From positions 1-12,598 of the forward strand of contig CAYIGH010000029.1 in NCBI GenBank assembly GCA_964362915.1: a stretch of 12,598 bases of DNA, written 5' to 3'. The DNA is from JAUSIK01 sp964362915 (GTDB lineage: Archaea > Nanobdellota > Nanobdellia > Pacearchaeales > GW2011-AR1). Each line of letters begins with the position of its first letter. The first letter of the stretch is position 1. A program made the position numbers and the translations under genes. Positions 6,019 through 12,518 of the stretch are shown here, piece by piece. The notes beneath the pieces are model-generated. The model was not told where the DNA came from. It did no database searches and saw only the letters and a program-made list of their open reading frames with translations.

Positions 6019-6924
6019 TTAATTTCTCTTATATCTTTCTCCTCTTATTCCCCATTGAAATTTTATAGTCCATTCCAGCCAATTTATCAGAGAATCATAA
6101 CCTTCATGAGGCTTAAAATGAGATTCTTTTACTATTGTTCTAAGAGCTTTTAAAAGATTATCTTCATTTCTTTCATCCAAAAGACTTGCATCAAATTCAA
6201 TATAAGCTGCTCCAGCACTTTCAATCATATGCCCATCTGAAGTTGCAATCCATGGCTTATTATGCTTTTCAGCAAATTCTTTGGCTCTATTATTATTGAG
6301 CTCTGTATAATCGCCAATTTTTGGAATCTTTCTCATAAATCCTGGCCATAATAATTGGGCATTGTGGCCCTCAACAAAATCGCTAAGTTCAATATATTTT
6401 TCCGCATTATTCAGGCCAAGTCCAAAATGCACTTCTAAATCAGGATGCTCTTCTCCATGCAATACACCATTATCATTGCAATATTTTAGAGTATCTTGAA
6501 AGTTTCTAAAATTCGGAACAGAATCAGAGCCCACAATTAAATGATCATATCTTTTATCGCCTTCTTTTATTATTGGCGTTTGTCCGCTAATCAGATATAA
6601 TTTATTTCCATTCTTCTCAATCATAATGCTACTTGCCCCAAATTTATCCGCTTTATATCCTTGAATTTTATTTAAATCATTCAGATAATTTTCCGCCAAA
6701 TATCCAATTCTATTATGTATGGAATTTCTAATAATAATACCATTTTTATCTGTTTGATCCGTTTCACTCGTAACAGCAAGAATATTTAGTTTACTTTTAA
6801 AACCTGCATCTGCAATTAATTTAAGCAGATTCTTCCCCTTATAATCTTGAACTCTAATCCAGTACGGCTCAAATCCTATGGGTCCATGATAGTGCAGGTC
6901 TGCTCTACATTTTTCTTCTTTCAT
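6019..6924 (-). CDS. PHP-domain putative metal-dependent hydrolase
   Basis: 301 residues from ATG 6924. PHP-family metal-site motifs appear in order: DLHYH (9-13, the HXH), VTSETD (51-56, where many members have a TDHD-like motif), LHGEEHPD (155-162), FVEGHN (183-188), and TSDGH (228-232). PHP proteins hydrolyse phosphoester bonds in nucleic acids or small molecules such as histidinol phosphate; the substrate here is unknown. The frame is open upstream to 7017, but that would bury a large part of the preceding gene. ATG 6924 begins right before the domain and overlaps the upstream gene by 20 bases, so the two are co-transcribed. The C-terminus is rich in Trp and charged residues (about 260-301). 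Confidence 0.82.
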   Translation of the reverse strand: MKEEKCRADLHYHGPIGFEPYWIRVQDYKGKNLLKLIADAGFKSKLNILAVTSETDQTDKNGIIIRNSIHNRIGYLAENYLNDLNKIQGYKADKFGASSIMIEKNGNKLYLISGQTPIIKEGDKRYDHLIVGSDSVPNFRNFQDTLKYCNDNGVLHGEEHPDLEVHFGLGLNNAEKYIELSDFVEGHNAQLLWPGFMRKIPKIGDYTELNNNRAKEFAEKHNKPWIATSDGHMIESAGAAYIEFDASLLDERNEDNLLKALRTIVKESHFKPHEGYDSLINWLEWTIKFQWGIRGERYKRN

Positions 6925-7297
6925 TTTCTTTAATCGGAATATAATCATAAAAATTAACCTTTCTTCCATGGCTAGGCCAAAATTCCTCATTGCCGTATTC
7001 TTTTGGCATAAAATCAAATAAAACAGCAGGCTGATAAATTCTGCCTTTTTTTCTTATCTCTCCAAGAATTCTAACCTTATCTTCAAGATTTACTCCTATT
7101 AATTCTCTTCCTTGTTCAGGTATTATTGTTTCGTGCCCATCAGCAATATATCTTTCTGTATTATCTTCAATAGGATGCAATCTTGCTGAAATAGCTCCTC
7201 TGATTAAACTATAAGTTTGATATCCTAAAACAGCAAATATGGCTGCTGCTGATTCTGCTTTATTCAAAATTTCCCGAGCATTTTCTTTTATATCCAT
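6905..7297 (-). CDS. Hypothetical protein, 130 residues, upstream partner of the PHP gene
   Basis: I do not recognise this family. Residues 1-35 are helical with an Ala-rich stretch (AESAAAIFAVLG). Then comes HPIEDNTERY and a strand-rich segment, LIGVNLEDKVRILGEI followed by RKKGRIYQPAVL, which could be a small beta-barrel. The C-terminus is charged. There is no signal peptide. ATG 7297 was chosen over an upstream TTG at 7309 because a TATA box lies about 26 bases upstream of it. It overlaps the PHP gene by 20 bases and probably works with it. Its promoter lies inside the repeat region shared with the divergent AbiE-like pair, so the same regulator may control it (inference). Confidence 0.68.
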   Translation of the reverse strand: MDIKENAREILNKAESAAAIFAVLGYQTYSLIRGAISARLHPIEDNTERYIADGHETIIPEQGRELIGVNLEDKVRILGEIRKKGRIYQPAVLFDFMPKEYGNEEFWPSHGRKVNFYDYIPIKENERRKM

Positions 7298-7318
7298 ATA
7301 ATTTTTCAATAAAGCAGA

Positions 7319-7358
7319 TATATAAATCTTTTCTTTGTTACTATTTTAGAAAGATTAT
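7319..7358. promoter_or_regulatory. Imperfect operator copy overlapping the PHP-operon promoter
   Basis: TATATAAATCTTTTCT (7319-7334) faces AGAAAGATTAT (7348-7358) as an imperfect inverted repeat of the same sequence found at 7382-7421. On the minus strand the left arm is the TATA box (ATTTATATA) centred about 26 bases upstream of ATG 7297. A protein bound here would cover the promoter of the 130-residue and PHP genes. Confidence 0.55.
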
Positions 7359-7381
7359 CCTATTTCTAAATTTATTTTTTA

Positions 7382-7421
7382 ATATATAAATCTTTCTCTA
7401 AAAATAGAAAGATTTATATAT
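7382..7421. repeat. Perfect 16-bp inverted repeat, probable operator of the AbiE-like pair
   Basis: ATATATAAATCTTTCT at 7382-7397 is matched exactly by its reverse complement at 7406-7421, with an 8-base spacer (CTAAAAAT). Each arm carries a TATA box, one pointing each way. The half-site AGAAAGAT recurs at 7348-7355 and at 7438-7445, the last across the start codon at 7444. In characterised AbiE systems the AbiEi protein represses its own promoter through inverted repeats (established). That this regulator binds here is inference. Confidence 0.7.
7413..7420 (+). promoter_or_regulatory. Putative TATA box of the AbiE-like operon
   Basis: TTTATATA, centred about 27 bases upstream of ATG 7444, lies inside the right arm of the inverted repeat. 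A bound repressor would compete directly with the TATA-binding protein, and transcription would start at or next to the ATG. Confidence 0.55.
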
Positions 7422-7443
7422 ATAAATTTTTATTAATAGAAAG

Positions 7444-8040
7444 ATGAAAAAAATTGAATTAGTATATAGAGAAATTTTATATAGAGCAATGGAAAAGAAA
7501 GAGTTTGTTCTTACACAGTCAGAGCTATCAAAAAATTTAGGGATATCATTAAGCATAATCAATAAAGCAGTTAATAGATTAAACGAATTAGGAGCAGTAA
7601 AAATAGTTCAAAGGAATTTCAAGGTCTTAGATATAAAAAAAATTCTTTTTTTATGGGCATCAATAAGAAATTTAAACAAAGATATTATCCTTAAAACGAG
7701 AGTTGAAATGCCTGTAAGGGAGGTAGAAAGGAATATGCCTGATAAAGTGGTTTTTACAGCCTATTCTGCTTATAAATTCAAATTCAAAGATGTTCCTGCA
7801 GATTATTCAGAAGTATATGTTTATGCAAATCCTCAAGACATTGAAGAAATAAAAAAAAGGTTTTTTAATGATAAAGATCAATCAACCATAAGACCAAATC
7901 TATTTATCCTAAAAAAAGACCCCTTAATTGAAAAATATGATAACATACCTATTTCACAAATTTTTGTTGACTTATGGAATTTAGGTGAATGGTATAGTAA
8001 AGAGTTTATTAATGCTTTTGAAAGGAGGATTTTAGATTAA
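7444..8040 (+). CDS. Winged-helix regulator, AbiEi-like antitoxin
   Basis: 198 residues. The N-terminal 65 residues form a winged helix-turn-helix: TQSELSKNLGISLSIINKAV (24-43) followed by NRLNELGAVKIV. The C-terminal part (90-198) has alternating strands and helices (KVVFTAYSAYKF, SEVYVYANP, DIEEIKKRFF, QIFVDLWNLG), like the effector half of AbiEi-type regulators. It is followed after one base by a nucleotidyltransferase gene, the AbiEi/AbiEii order of type IV toxin-antitoxin systems. In those systems AbiEi neutralises the toxin and represses the operon. The inverted repeats just upstream fit autoregulation. The homology call rests on domain pattern and gene order, so a diverged archaeal relative is the safest description. 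Confidence 0.72.
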   Translation: MKKIELVYREILYRAMEKKEFVLTQSELSKNLGISLSIINKAVNRLNELGAVKIVQRNFKVLDIKKILFLWASIRNLNKDIILKTRVEMPVREVERNMPDKVVFTAYSAYKFKFKDVPADYSEVYVYANPQDIEEIKKRFFNDKDQSTIRPNLFILKKDPLIEKYDNIPISQIFVDLWNLGEWYSKEFINAFERRILD

Positions 8041-8041
8041 A

Positions 8042-8653
8042 ATGGAATTTTGGAATTCTCTTTTAACAGAAAAGAGCTGGAAGATTTTACAAGAGCTTAA
8101 TAAAAAATACAAATTTATTCTTATTGGCGGCTGGGCAATTTATCTCTGGACAAAGAATCAAAAATCCCAAGATATAGATATTATCGTTAATATAAAAGAG
8201 CTGCAAAAACTTAAACAAGAGAATTTAATAAAAAATGACAGATTAAAAAAATATGAAATTAAAATAGAAGAAATAGATGTTGATATCTATGTAGAATATT
8301 TTTCTAAGCTTGCAATTCCAGTAGAAGATATAAAAAAATATTCATCTAAAATAGAGGGTTTTCATGTTGTTGCTCCAGAGCTGCTTTTGGTTCTCAAGCA
8401 AGGTGCTTTTCTCGATAGAAAGAATTCTTTAAAAGGTGAAAAAGATAAATTAGATATACTTTCTCTTTTATTTTTTATAGAGTTAGATTATAAAAAATAC
8501 TATTCTATTCTAAAAAATTATAAATTAGAATATTATTTAGACGATTTAATTAGTTTAGTATTAAATTTCCAAGATTATCCTATTTTCTCTCTCAGCCCCA
8601 GAAATTTTAAATTAAAAAAGAAGCCTATAATAGGCAAATTAAAGAAAATTTAA
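8042..8653 (+). CDS. Nucleotidyltransferase, AbiEii-like putative toxin
   Basis: 203 residues. The nucleotidyltransferase core shows GGWAIYLW (29-36), QDIDII with D44 and D46, and a third acidic strand, EIDVDIYVEY (D79/D81). KGEKDKLDIL (131-140) resembles the conserved KD..D motif of AbiEii/MenT-like enzymes. Members of that group transfer nucleotides, for example to tRNA acceptor ends, and arrest growth (family knowledge; the target here is unknown). The start lies one base after the upstream stop, with AGGAGGAT at 8023-8030 as a somewhat distant ribosome site. The C-terminal 60 residues are Lys/Tyr/Leu-rich helices. Alternatively it could be a non-toxic AbiEii-domain protein, but the adjacent winged-helix gene favours a toxin-antitoxin pair. 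Confidence 0.75.
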   Translation: MEFWNSLLTEKSWKILQELNKKYKFILIGGWAIYLWTKNQKSQDIDIIVNIKELQKLKQENLIKNDRLKKYEIKIEEIDVDIYVEYFSKLAIPVEDIKKYSSKIEGFHVVAPELLLVLKQGAFLDRKNSLKGEKDKLDILSLLFFIELDYKKYYSILKNYKLEYYLDDLISLVLNFQDYPIFSLSPRNFKLKKKPIIGKLKKI

Positions 8654-8668
8654 ATAAATTTTTATCTT

Positions 8669-9208
8669 CTACAAAACAATTCCTCTTAATAGGTAACCTA
8701 CTACAAATGCAATGAATGCAGCAATCCCGCCGATAATTAAAGTTTCTAAAGCAGACTTTATTTCGCCTTTCCTCACCATTTTCCCTTTGACAGATCCTAT
8801 AATAACAAAAGCCAAAGCAGTAAAGACAGCAGAATATAAGAATTTATTACTATCAAAAAAAGGAGAAATCAGTGCCAATACAAAAGATATCAATGGTATA
8901 AATCCTACAATAACAAAGGAAACAAAAGTCGCAATTGCTGTTTTTTTGGGGTCTTTCTCAAATATGTGATACATATATTTATGCTTGTGTCTTAAATGCA
9001 GCTCTTCTTCTGATTCAGTTGCAAGATAATTTGAAACAGCCATAGAGAATCCATCACCAAATAAATTAGCAAACCCTAAAATAAGGATAATACTAGAGCT
9101 CAAAGAAGCCCCCAAAGCTCCGGAAACAATAGCAAAAGTAGTAATTACACCATCTATCGCTCCGTAAACAAATTCAGGCAGATATTTACCCACTTCTCTT
9201 TTTTGCAT
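8669..9208 (-). CDS. VIT1/CCC1-family Fe2+/Mn2+ transporter
   Basis: 179 residues with about five membrane helices (roughly 16-34, 38-60, 89-113, 121-142, 151-175). Family signatures are clear: YGAIDGVITTFAIVSG (15-30) and NLFGDGFSMAVSNYLA (48-63), followed by an acidic/His stretch, ESEEELHLRHKHKY (65-78). In the family these acidic residues form the cytosolic metal-binding part between helices 2 and 3, and the protein exports or sequesters iron or manganese. That region is short here. It is monocistronic, with a TATA-like element about 25 bases upstream of the ATG. It converges with the AbiEii-like gene, with only 15 bases between the stops. Confidence 0.87.
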   Translation of the reverse strand: MQKREVGKYLPEFVYGAIDGVITTFAIVSGALGASLSSSIILILGFANLFGDGFSMAVSNYLATESEEELHLRHKHKYMYHIFEKDPKKTAIATFVSFVIVGFIPLISFVLALISPFFDSNKFLYSAVFTALAFVIIGSVKGKMVRKGEIKSALETLIIGGIAAFIAFVVGYLLRGIVL

Positions 9209-9227
9209 ATAATATCAGGGAATTTTA

Positions 9228-9238
9228 ATTAATAAACC
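9228..9238 (-). promoter_or_regulatory. Putative TATA box of the VIT1/CCC1 gene
   Basis: The minus strand reads GGTTTATTAAT, centred about 25 bases upstream of ATG 9208 and directly abutting the end of the next gene upstream. Confidence 0.45.
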
Positions 9239-9239
9239 T

Positions 9240-9785
9240 TTATCTAACCCTATCGAGCAAAGACAATATATAATATTTATAATTCTTCTCCATAGGAGCA
9301 TATCCATCAAGTTTTTTCTTCAAAAATATCAAATCAACAGGTCTAACTCCCAACATATTCAATATTACAGGAACGTCATTTAGCTTGCATATATCTCGTT
9401 TTTTATAAAGTTCTATGAGAAACTGTCTGTTTGTATCTAGACCGTCTTCATTTATTTTTCTCCTAAATCTTTTCTCTCTGGGAAGTTTTGTTATAATTAT
9501 AATTGGCTTTGATATGCCCTTTATAACTCTTTCAAACTGTCTGTCTGGTAATTCTTTAGTCTTAAATGGCGTATCAGTTCCTGCATTATCGACTTGATAA
9601 GGTTCAACTCTAAACATTCTTAATTGTGTTATCATATCTTCCAAATAACGGGAAGCAGAATGACATTCTTCGCTATTTCCAGTTGCTTCAAAGCAATAAG
9701 CAATATCTTGTATATCCCTATCAGTACTATATCCCTGTCCAACTCTTACAACTCCTTCAATTGGCTTGTATTTATTAGTTTCCAT
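9240..9785 (-). CDS. Hypothetical protein, 181 residues
   Basis: I do not recognise this family. It is a soluble protein with no signal peptide or membrane segment. Visible segments are VVRVGQGYSTDRDIQDIAYC (12-31), a mixed helical part with two nearby Cys (C31, C40), the strand KPIIIITKLPREKRFRRK, and a C-terminal helical part with LNDVPVILNMLGVRPVDL. ATG 9785 was chosen over an upstream TTG at 9797 because a TATA-like element lies 25 bases upstream of it. It is transcribed alone and separated by 41 bases from the DUF202 gene. The real coding signal is the long open frame, the promoter spacing and the tight packing. Confidence 0.62.
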   Translation of the reverse strand: METNKYKPIEGVVRVGQGYSTDRDIQDIAYCFEATGNSEECHSASRYLEDMITQLRMFRVEPYQVDNAGTDTPFKTKELPDRQFERVIKGISKPIIIITKLPREKRFRRKINEDGLDTNRQFLIELYKKRDICKLNDVPVILNMLGVRPVDLIFLKKKLDGYAPMEKNYKYYILSLLDRVR

Positions 9786-9804
9786 AAAAATAATCAATTT
9801 AATG

Positions 9805-9814
9805 CTTTAAAAAA
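9805..9814 (-). promoter_or_regulatory. Putative TATA box of the 181-residue gene
   Basis: The minus strand reads TTTTTTAAAG, centred about 25 bases upstream of ATG 9785. Confidence 0.45.
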
Positions 9815-9826
9815 CTTTCTCGCAAT

Positions 9827-10090
9827 TCACTTCAAAGCATGATTCTCCCTGACTTTCTTCCTCAAAGGAGAATAATAAAGCCCAATAATAAAGAAAACAA
9901 CACCTAAAACCATAGAGAATGTTCCTATAATAATTACAGCTTCTGATTGAGACAACTTTACCAAAGCAAAACCAAAAAGAAGAGCTGTAAAAGCAGTTCT
10001 AAAATATGCAAGCATTGTTCTTTCATACGATAAAAAAGTCCTCTCTCTTGCCAGCTGATTATTTATCTTTTCTTCCCTGATATTCTTCAT
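9827..10090 (-). CDS. DUF202 (YidH-like) small membrane protein
   Basis: 87 residues. The N-terminal LARERTFLSYERTMLAYFRT (13-32) is the DUF202 signature, with its repeated Arg-Thr pattern. Two membrane helices follow at about 34-48 and 52-72, then a basic end. The biochemical role of the family is not established; members are small integral membrane proteins of bacteria and archaea. ATG 10090 is preferred to a TTG at 10105 because the TATA-like element is 26 bases from it. It is divergent from the 600-residue gene across a 72-base intergenic region that holds both promoters. Confidence 0.85.
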   Translation of the reverse strand: MKNIREEKINNQLARERTFLSYERTMLAYFRTAFTALLFGFALVKLSQSEAVIIIGTFSMVLGVVFFIIGLYYSPLRKKVRENHALK

Positions 10091-10111
10091 AATTATAATA
10101 AACAATAAGAA

Positions 10112-10120
10112 CTTAAAAAT
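10112..10120 (-). promoter_or_regulatory. Putative TATA box of the DUF202 gene
   Basis: The minus strand reads ATTTTTAAG, centred 26 bases upstream of ATG 10090. Confidence 0.45.
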
Positions 10121-10132
10121 CTTCCCAGATAG

Positions 10133-10140
10133 CTTTAAAT
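10133..10140 (+). promoter_or_regulatory. Putative TATA box of the 600-residue nucleotidyltransferase gene
   Basis: CTTTAAAT, centred 26 bases upstream of ATG 10163. It lies only 12 bases from the divergent TATA box of the DUF202 gene, so the two promoters may interfere. Confidence 0.5.
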
Positions 10141-10162
10141 AGGGAAAAAATTATCATTTTCC

Positions 10163-11965
10163 ATGGATAATAAACAAAATGAAAAGAAACCTAAGAGTTT
10201 AAGCAGTTATATTAGCTCTTCAAATGCTCCTGGGAAGCCGCCGCAAACACCGCAAGGCCCAAGTCCAGAAGATTTCAATAAAATTAAGGAAAAAATAGAG
10301 GCATTTAAAAAAAGTTTAATGAAAAAATTTTCTTTCACGCGTTTCTTAGGTTTAATTCCAGCAAAAGCCTATCCAATGTTTGAGGAAGAAGAAATTCCTC
10401 CTGAAATGCAGGAAGAAGTTAAAAAAAACAAACCCTTGCATTTAATAATGATAATTCCTGAAGAAGAATATAAGGAAATAGCAAAAATCAAGCCAGAAGT
10501 TATTCATCTTGCAAAGGAATCAGGGGAAAAACTTTGGGTACATATAAAAACTGAAATAGATTTATGGAATTATGGCTTAGATTCAAAATTCCATTTCTTA
10601 GATGCAATTTCTGCAAGCATGCCTTTGCATGATACAGGTTTTCTTGGTGCATTAAGAGTGGCAAATATTCATAAGTCTCTTGTTCTAAACAGATTCGATA
10701 GATATATAGCGAGTTATGTTATCGCAGGCAGTTTAGTCAGGGGCACTGCAGATGAAACATCTGATGTTGATGTTTTTGTCGTTATTGATGATACAGATGT
10801 AAAGAGAATGTCAAGGATTGAATTATTAGAAAGATTAAGGTCTATAATTTATGATTATATCAGAGAAGCAACCGCATTAGCAGGAGTGAAAAACATTCTA
10901 AATGTGCAGGTCTATTTATTAACTGATTTCTGGCAGAGCGTCAAAGATGCACAGCCGATCATGTTTACATTTATCCGAGATGGAATTCCATTATATGACA
11001 GAGGCACATTCCTTCCATGGAAGCGTCTTCTGTTAATGGGAAGAATAAAGCCCAGCCCAGAAGCAATTGATCAATATATGAAGGAAGGAGAGAGAACAGA
11101 GGAATTTGTCAAAAGAAGATTAATAGACACAATGGTAGATATATATTTTGGTGTTGTTACCCCAACACAAGCGTTAATGATGTTGGCAGGTCATGCCCCT
11201 CCTGTTCCTAAAACAATAGTTCAAGAAGTAAAAGAAGCTTTGGTAGAAAAAGAAAAAGTAATGTCTGAAAAAGAAATAAAGACACTGGAAAAAGCAGTAA
11301 AATACTACAAAGACTACGAACATGGAAAATTAAAAGAGATCTCCGGAAAAGAAATTGACGAATTAAAGAAAGAAGCAGAGGAATATCTAAAGAGAATGAA
11401 AGCAATTCGTGAAAAGCTGGAAATGAAAATGCAGGAGCATTTAATTGAAAAGCTTCATGATGAAATGGAAAAAATGCTGAAGCATATTTTCGGAAATAAG
11501 AGCCAGAATGACCTGATAGAATCTTTAGATAAAGAATTAGTTAAGAAAGGCAAATTACCATCAAGAATGATAGAAATTGCTAAAGATATACTAAAGATAA
11601 AAGTTAAGGCAAAAAACAAGAAATTAACTCAAACAGAAATGCAGCGCATTAATCGTGATGCAAGCGATCTAATAAATTCCTTAGTTGAATATTCTCAGAG
11701 GAAAGAATTAGTCTCAGCAGAAAAAGGAGTTATTCAAATCCTATTCTCAGGCAAAAAAGGAGAATTAGTTTTAACAGACTTAGGAAATTTCTTCATCTCA
11801 GAATCAGGAATCAAGAAAATAGATAAAAAATCCTTTATGGACTCTGACAAAAAGCAGCTTGAAGAAGCAATTCTTAAAACAAGAGACAGACTGCAAATGA
11901 AGCTATCTTCAGATATACTTCAAATATTAAAGAAAGAAATCGGCGATTTTGAAATTTTATTCTAA
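10163..11965 (+). CDS. Large nucleotidyltransferase-domain protein with HEPN-like helical region
   Basis: 600 residues. Residues 1-40 are a disordered Pro/Ser-rich head. Residues 55-180 are a mixed region. The Pol-beta nucleotidyltransferase signature GSX10DXD is at 189-203 (G189, S190, D201, D203 in AGSLVRGT and SDVDVFVV). The strand that usually carries the third acidic residue appears as LNVQVYLL, with Gln249 where Asp is expected, so activity is uncertain. Residues 320-415 (ALMMLAGHAPPVPKTIVQEV, then helices to EEYLKRM) have the length and pattern of a HEPN domain, but no RX4-6H motif is visible. Residues 415-600 are charged helices followed by a strand-rich end. I associate this architecture with DPANN archaea. 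The role is unknown; an MNT-HEPN fusion is the best structural reading. The 3' end overlaps the convergent gene by 9 bases. Confidence 0.8.
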   Translation: MDNKQNEKKPKSLSSYISSSNAPGKPPQTPQGPSPEDFNKIKEKIEAFKKSLMKKFSFTRFLGLIPAKAYPMFEEEEIPPEMQEEVKKNKPLHLIMIIPEEEYKEIAKIKPEVIHLAKESGEKLWVHIKTEIDLWNYGLDSKFHFLDAISASMPLHDTGFLGALRVANIHKSLVLNRFDRYIASYVIAGSLVRGTADETSDVDVFVVIDDTDVKRMSRIELLERLRSIIYDYIREATALAGVKNILNVQVYLLTDFWQSVKDAQPIMFTFIRDGIPLYDRGTFLPWKRLLLMGRIKPSPEAIDQYMKEGERTEEFVKRRLIDTMVDIYFGVVTPTQALMMLAGHAPPVPKTIVQEVKEALVEKEKVMSEKEIKTLEKAVKYYKDYEHGKLKEISGKEIDELKKEAEEYLKRMKAIREKLEMKMQEHLIEKLHDEMEKMLKHIFGNKSQNDLIESLDKELVKKGKLPSRMIEIAKDILKIKVKAKNKKLTQTEMQRINRDASDLINSLVEYSQRKELVSAEKGVIQILFSGKKGELVLTDLGNFFISESGIKKIDKKSFMDSDKKQLEEAILKTRDRLQMKLSSDILQILKKEIGDFEILF

Positions 11966-12448
11966 CTTTTCCTCTTCAAGAGACTTCTTATTATGCCATC
12001 CTCCACCATTTTTTTGATTAAGCTCTTCGTTAACTATCCGTTCTACAGCTCCTATTACATATTCAATATCAGCTTTAGTTCTCTTATCTAATCTTCTTTG
12101 AATTTTTTCCCATTCTTTTTCACCAAGAAAATTATACATAAATTCCTCCGGAGTTTTCCCATTATAATACTTAAATGAATGATTAAGATATTTGGCGACT
12201 CTTCCCAACTCCAATAAATCAGAGTCGTTATTCTTATAATTCCCAATTCTCTGGCTTATTATCTCTACAATATGTTTGTTTTTATTAAAATATAAAGCCC
12301 ATTCAGATAGATAATCTATCAAGCTGTATAAATTACTTTTTCTGTTAATATGGCTGCTCAGCAAGGCACTAAGGTTTTTAGCAATAATAGCATTTACATG
12401 TATAAATCCTCTCCCAAATTCATCATTTAAAAAATTCCTAAATTCCAT
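11957..12448 (-). CDS. Hypothetical protein, 163 residues
   Basis: I do not recognise this family. The protein is soluble and mostly helical, with LNDEFGRGFIHVNAIIAKNL (7-26), YLNHSFKYYNGKTPEEFMY, and a C-terminal helix in KADIEYVIGAVERIVNEEL. It ends in a Gly/Lys/Glu tail. The ATG at 12448 has a TATA-like element 25 bases upstream. The last three codons overlap the end of the convergent 600-residue gene, so the two mRNAs would have complementary 3' ends. Confidence 0.6.
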   Translation of the reverse strand: MEFRNFLNDEFGRGFIHVNAIIAKNLSALLSSHINRKSNLYSLIDYLSEWALYFNKNKHIVEIISQRIGNYKNNDSDLLELGRVAKYLNHSFKYYNGKTPEEFMYNFLGEKEWEKIQRRLDKRTKADIEYVIGAVERIVNEELNQKNGGGWHNKKSLEEEKLE

Positions 12449-12468
12449 AACTTAACTTATTTTCCCAG

Positions 12469-12477
12469 TTTTTAAAG
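12469..12477 (-). promoter_or_regulatory. Putative TATA box of the 163-residue gene
   Basis: The minus strand reads CTTTAAAAA, centred 25 bases upstream of ATG 12448. Confidence 0.4.
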
Positions 12478-12518
12478 TTAGTTATCAAGCAAAAAATATA
12501 ATGCAATGTTCAATTATG

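Noticed and set aside
6925..7017. Longer N-terminus for the PHP protein
   Set aside because: It would overlap the upstream gene by over 100 bases and adds sequence with no PHP feature before the DLHYH motif.
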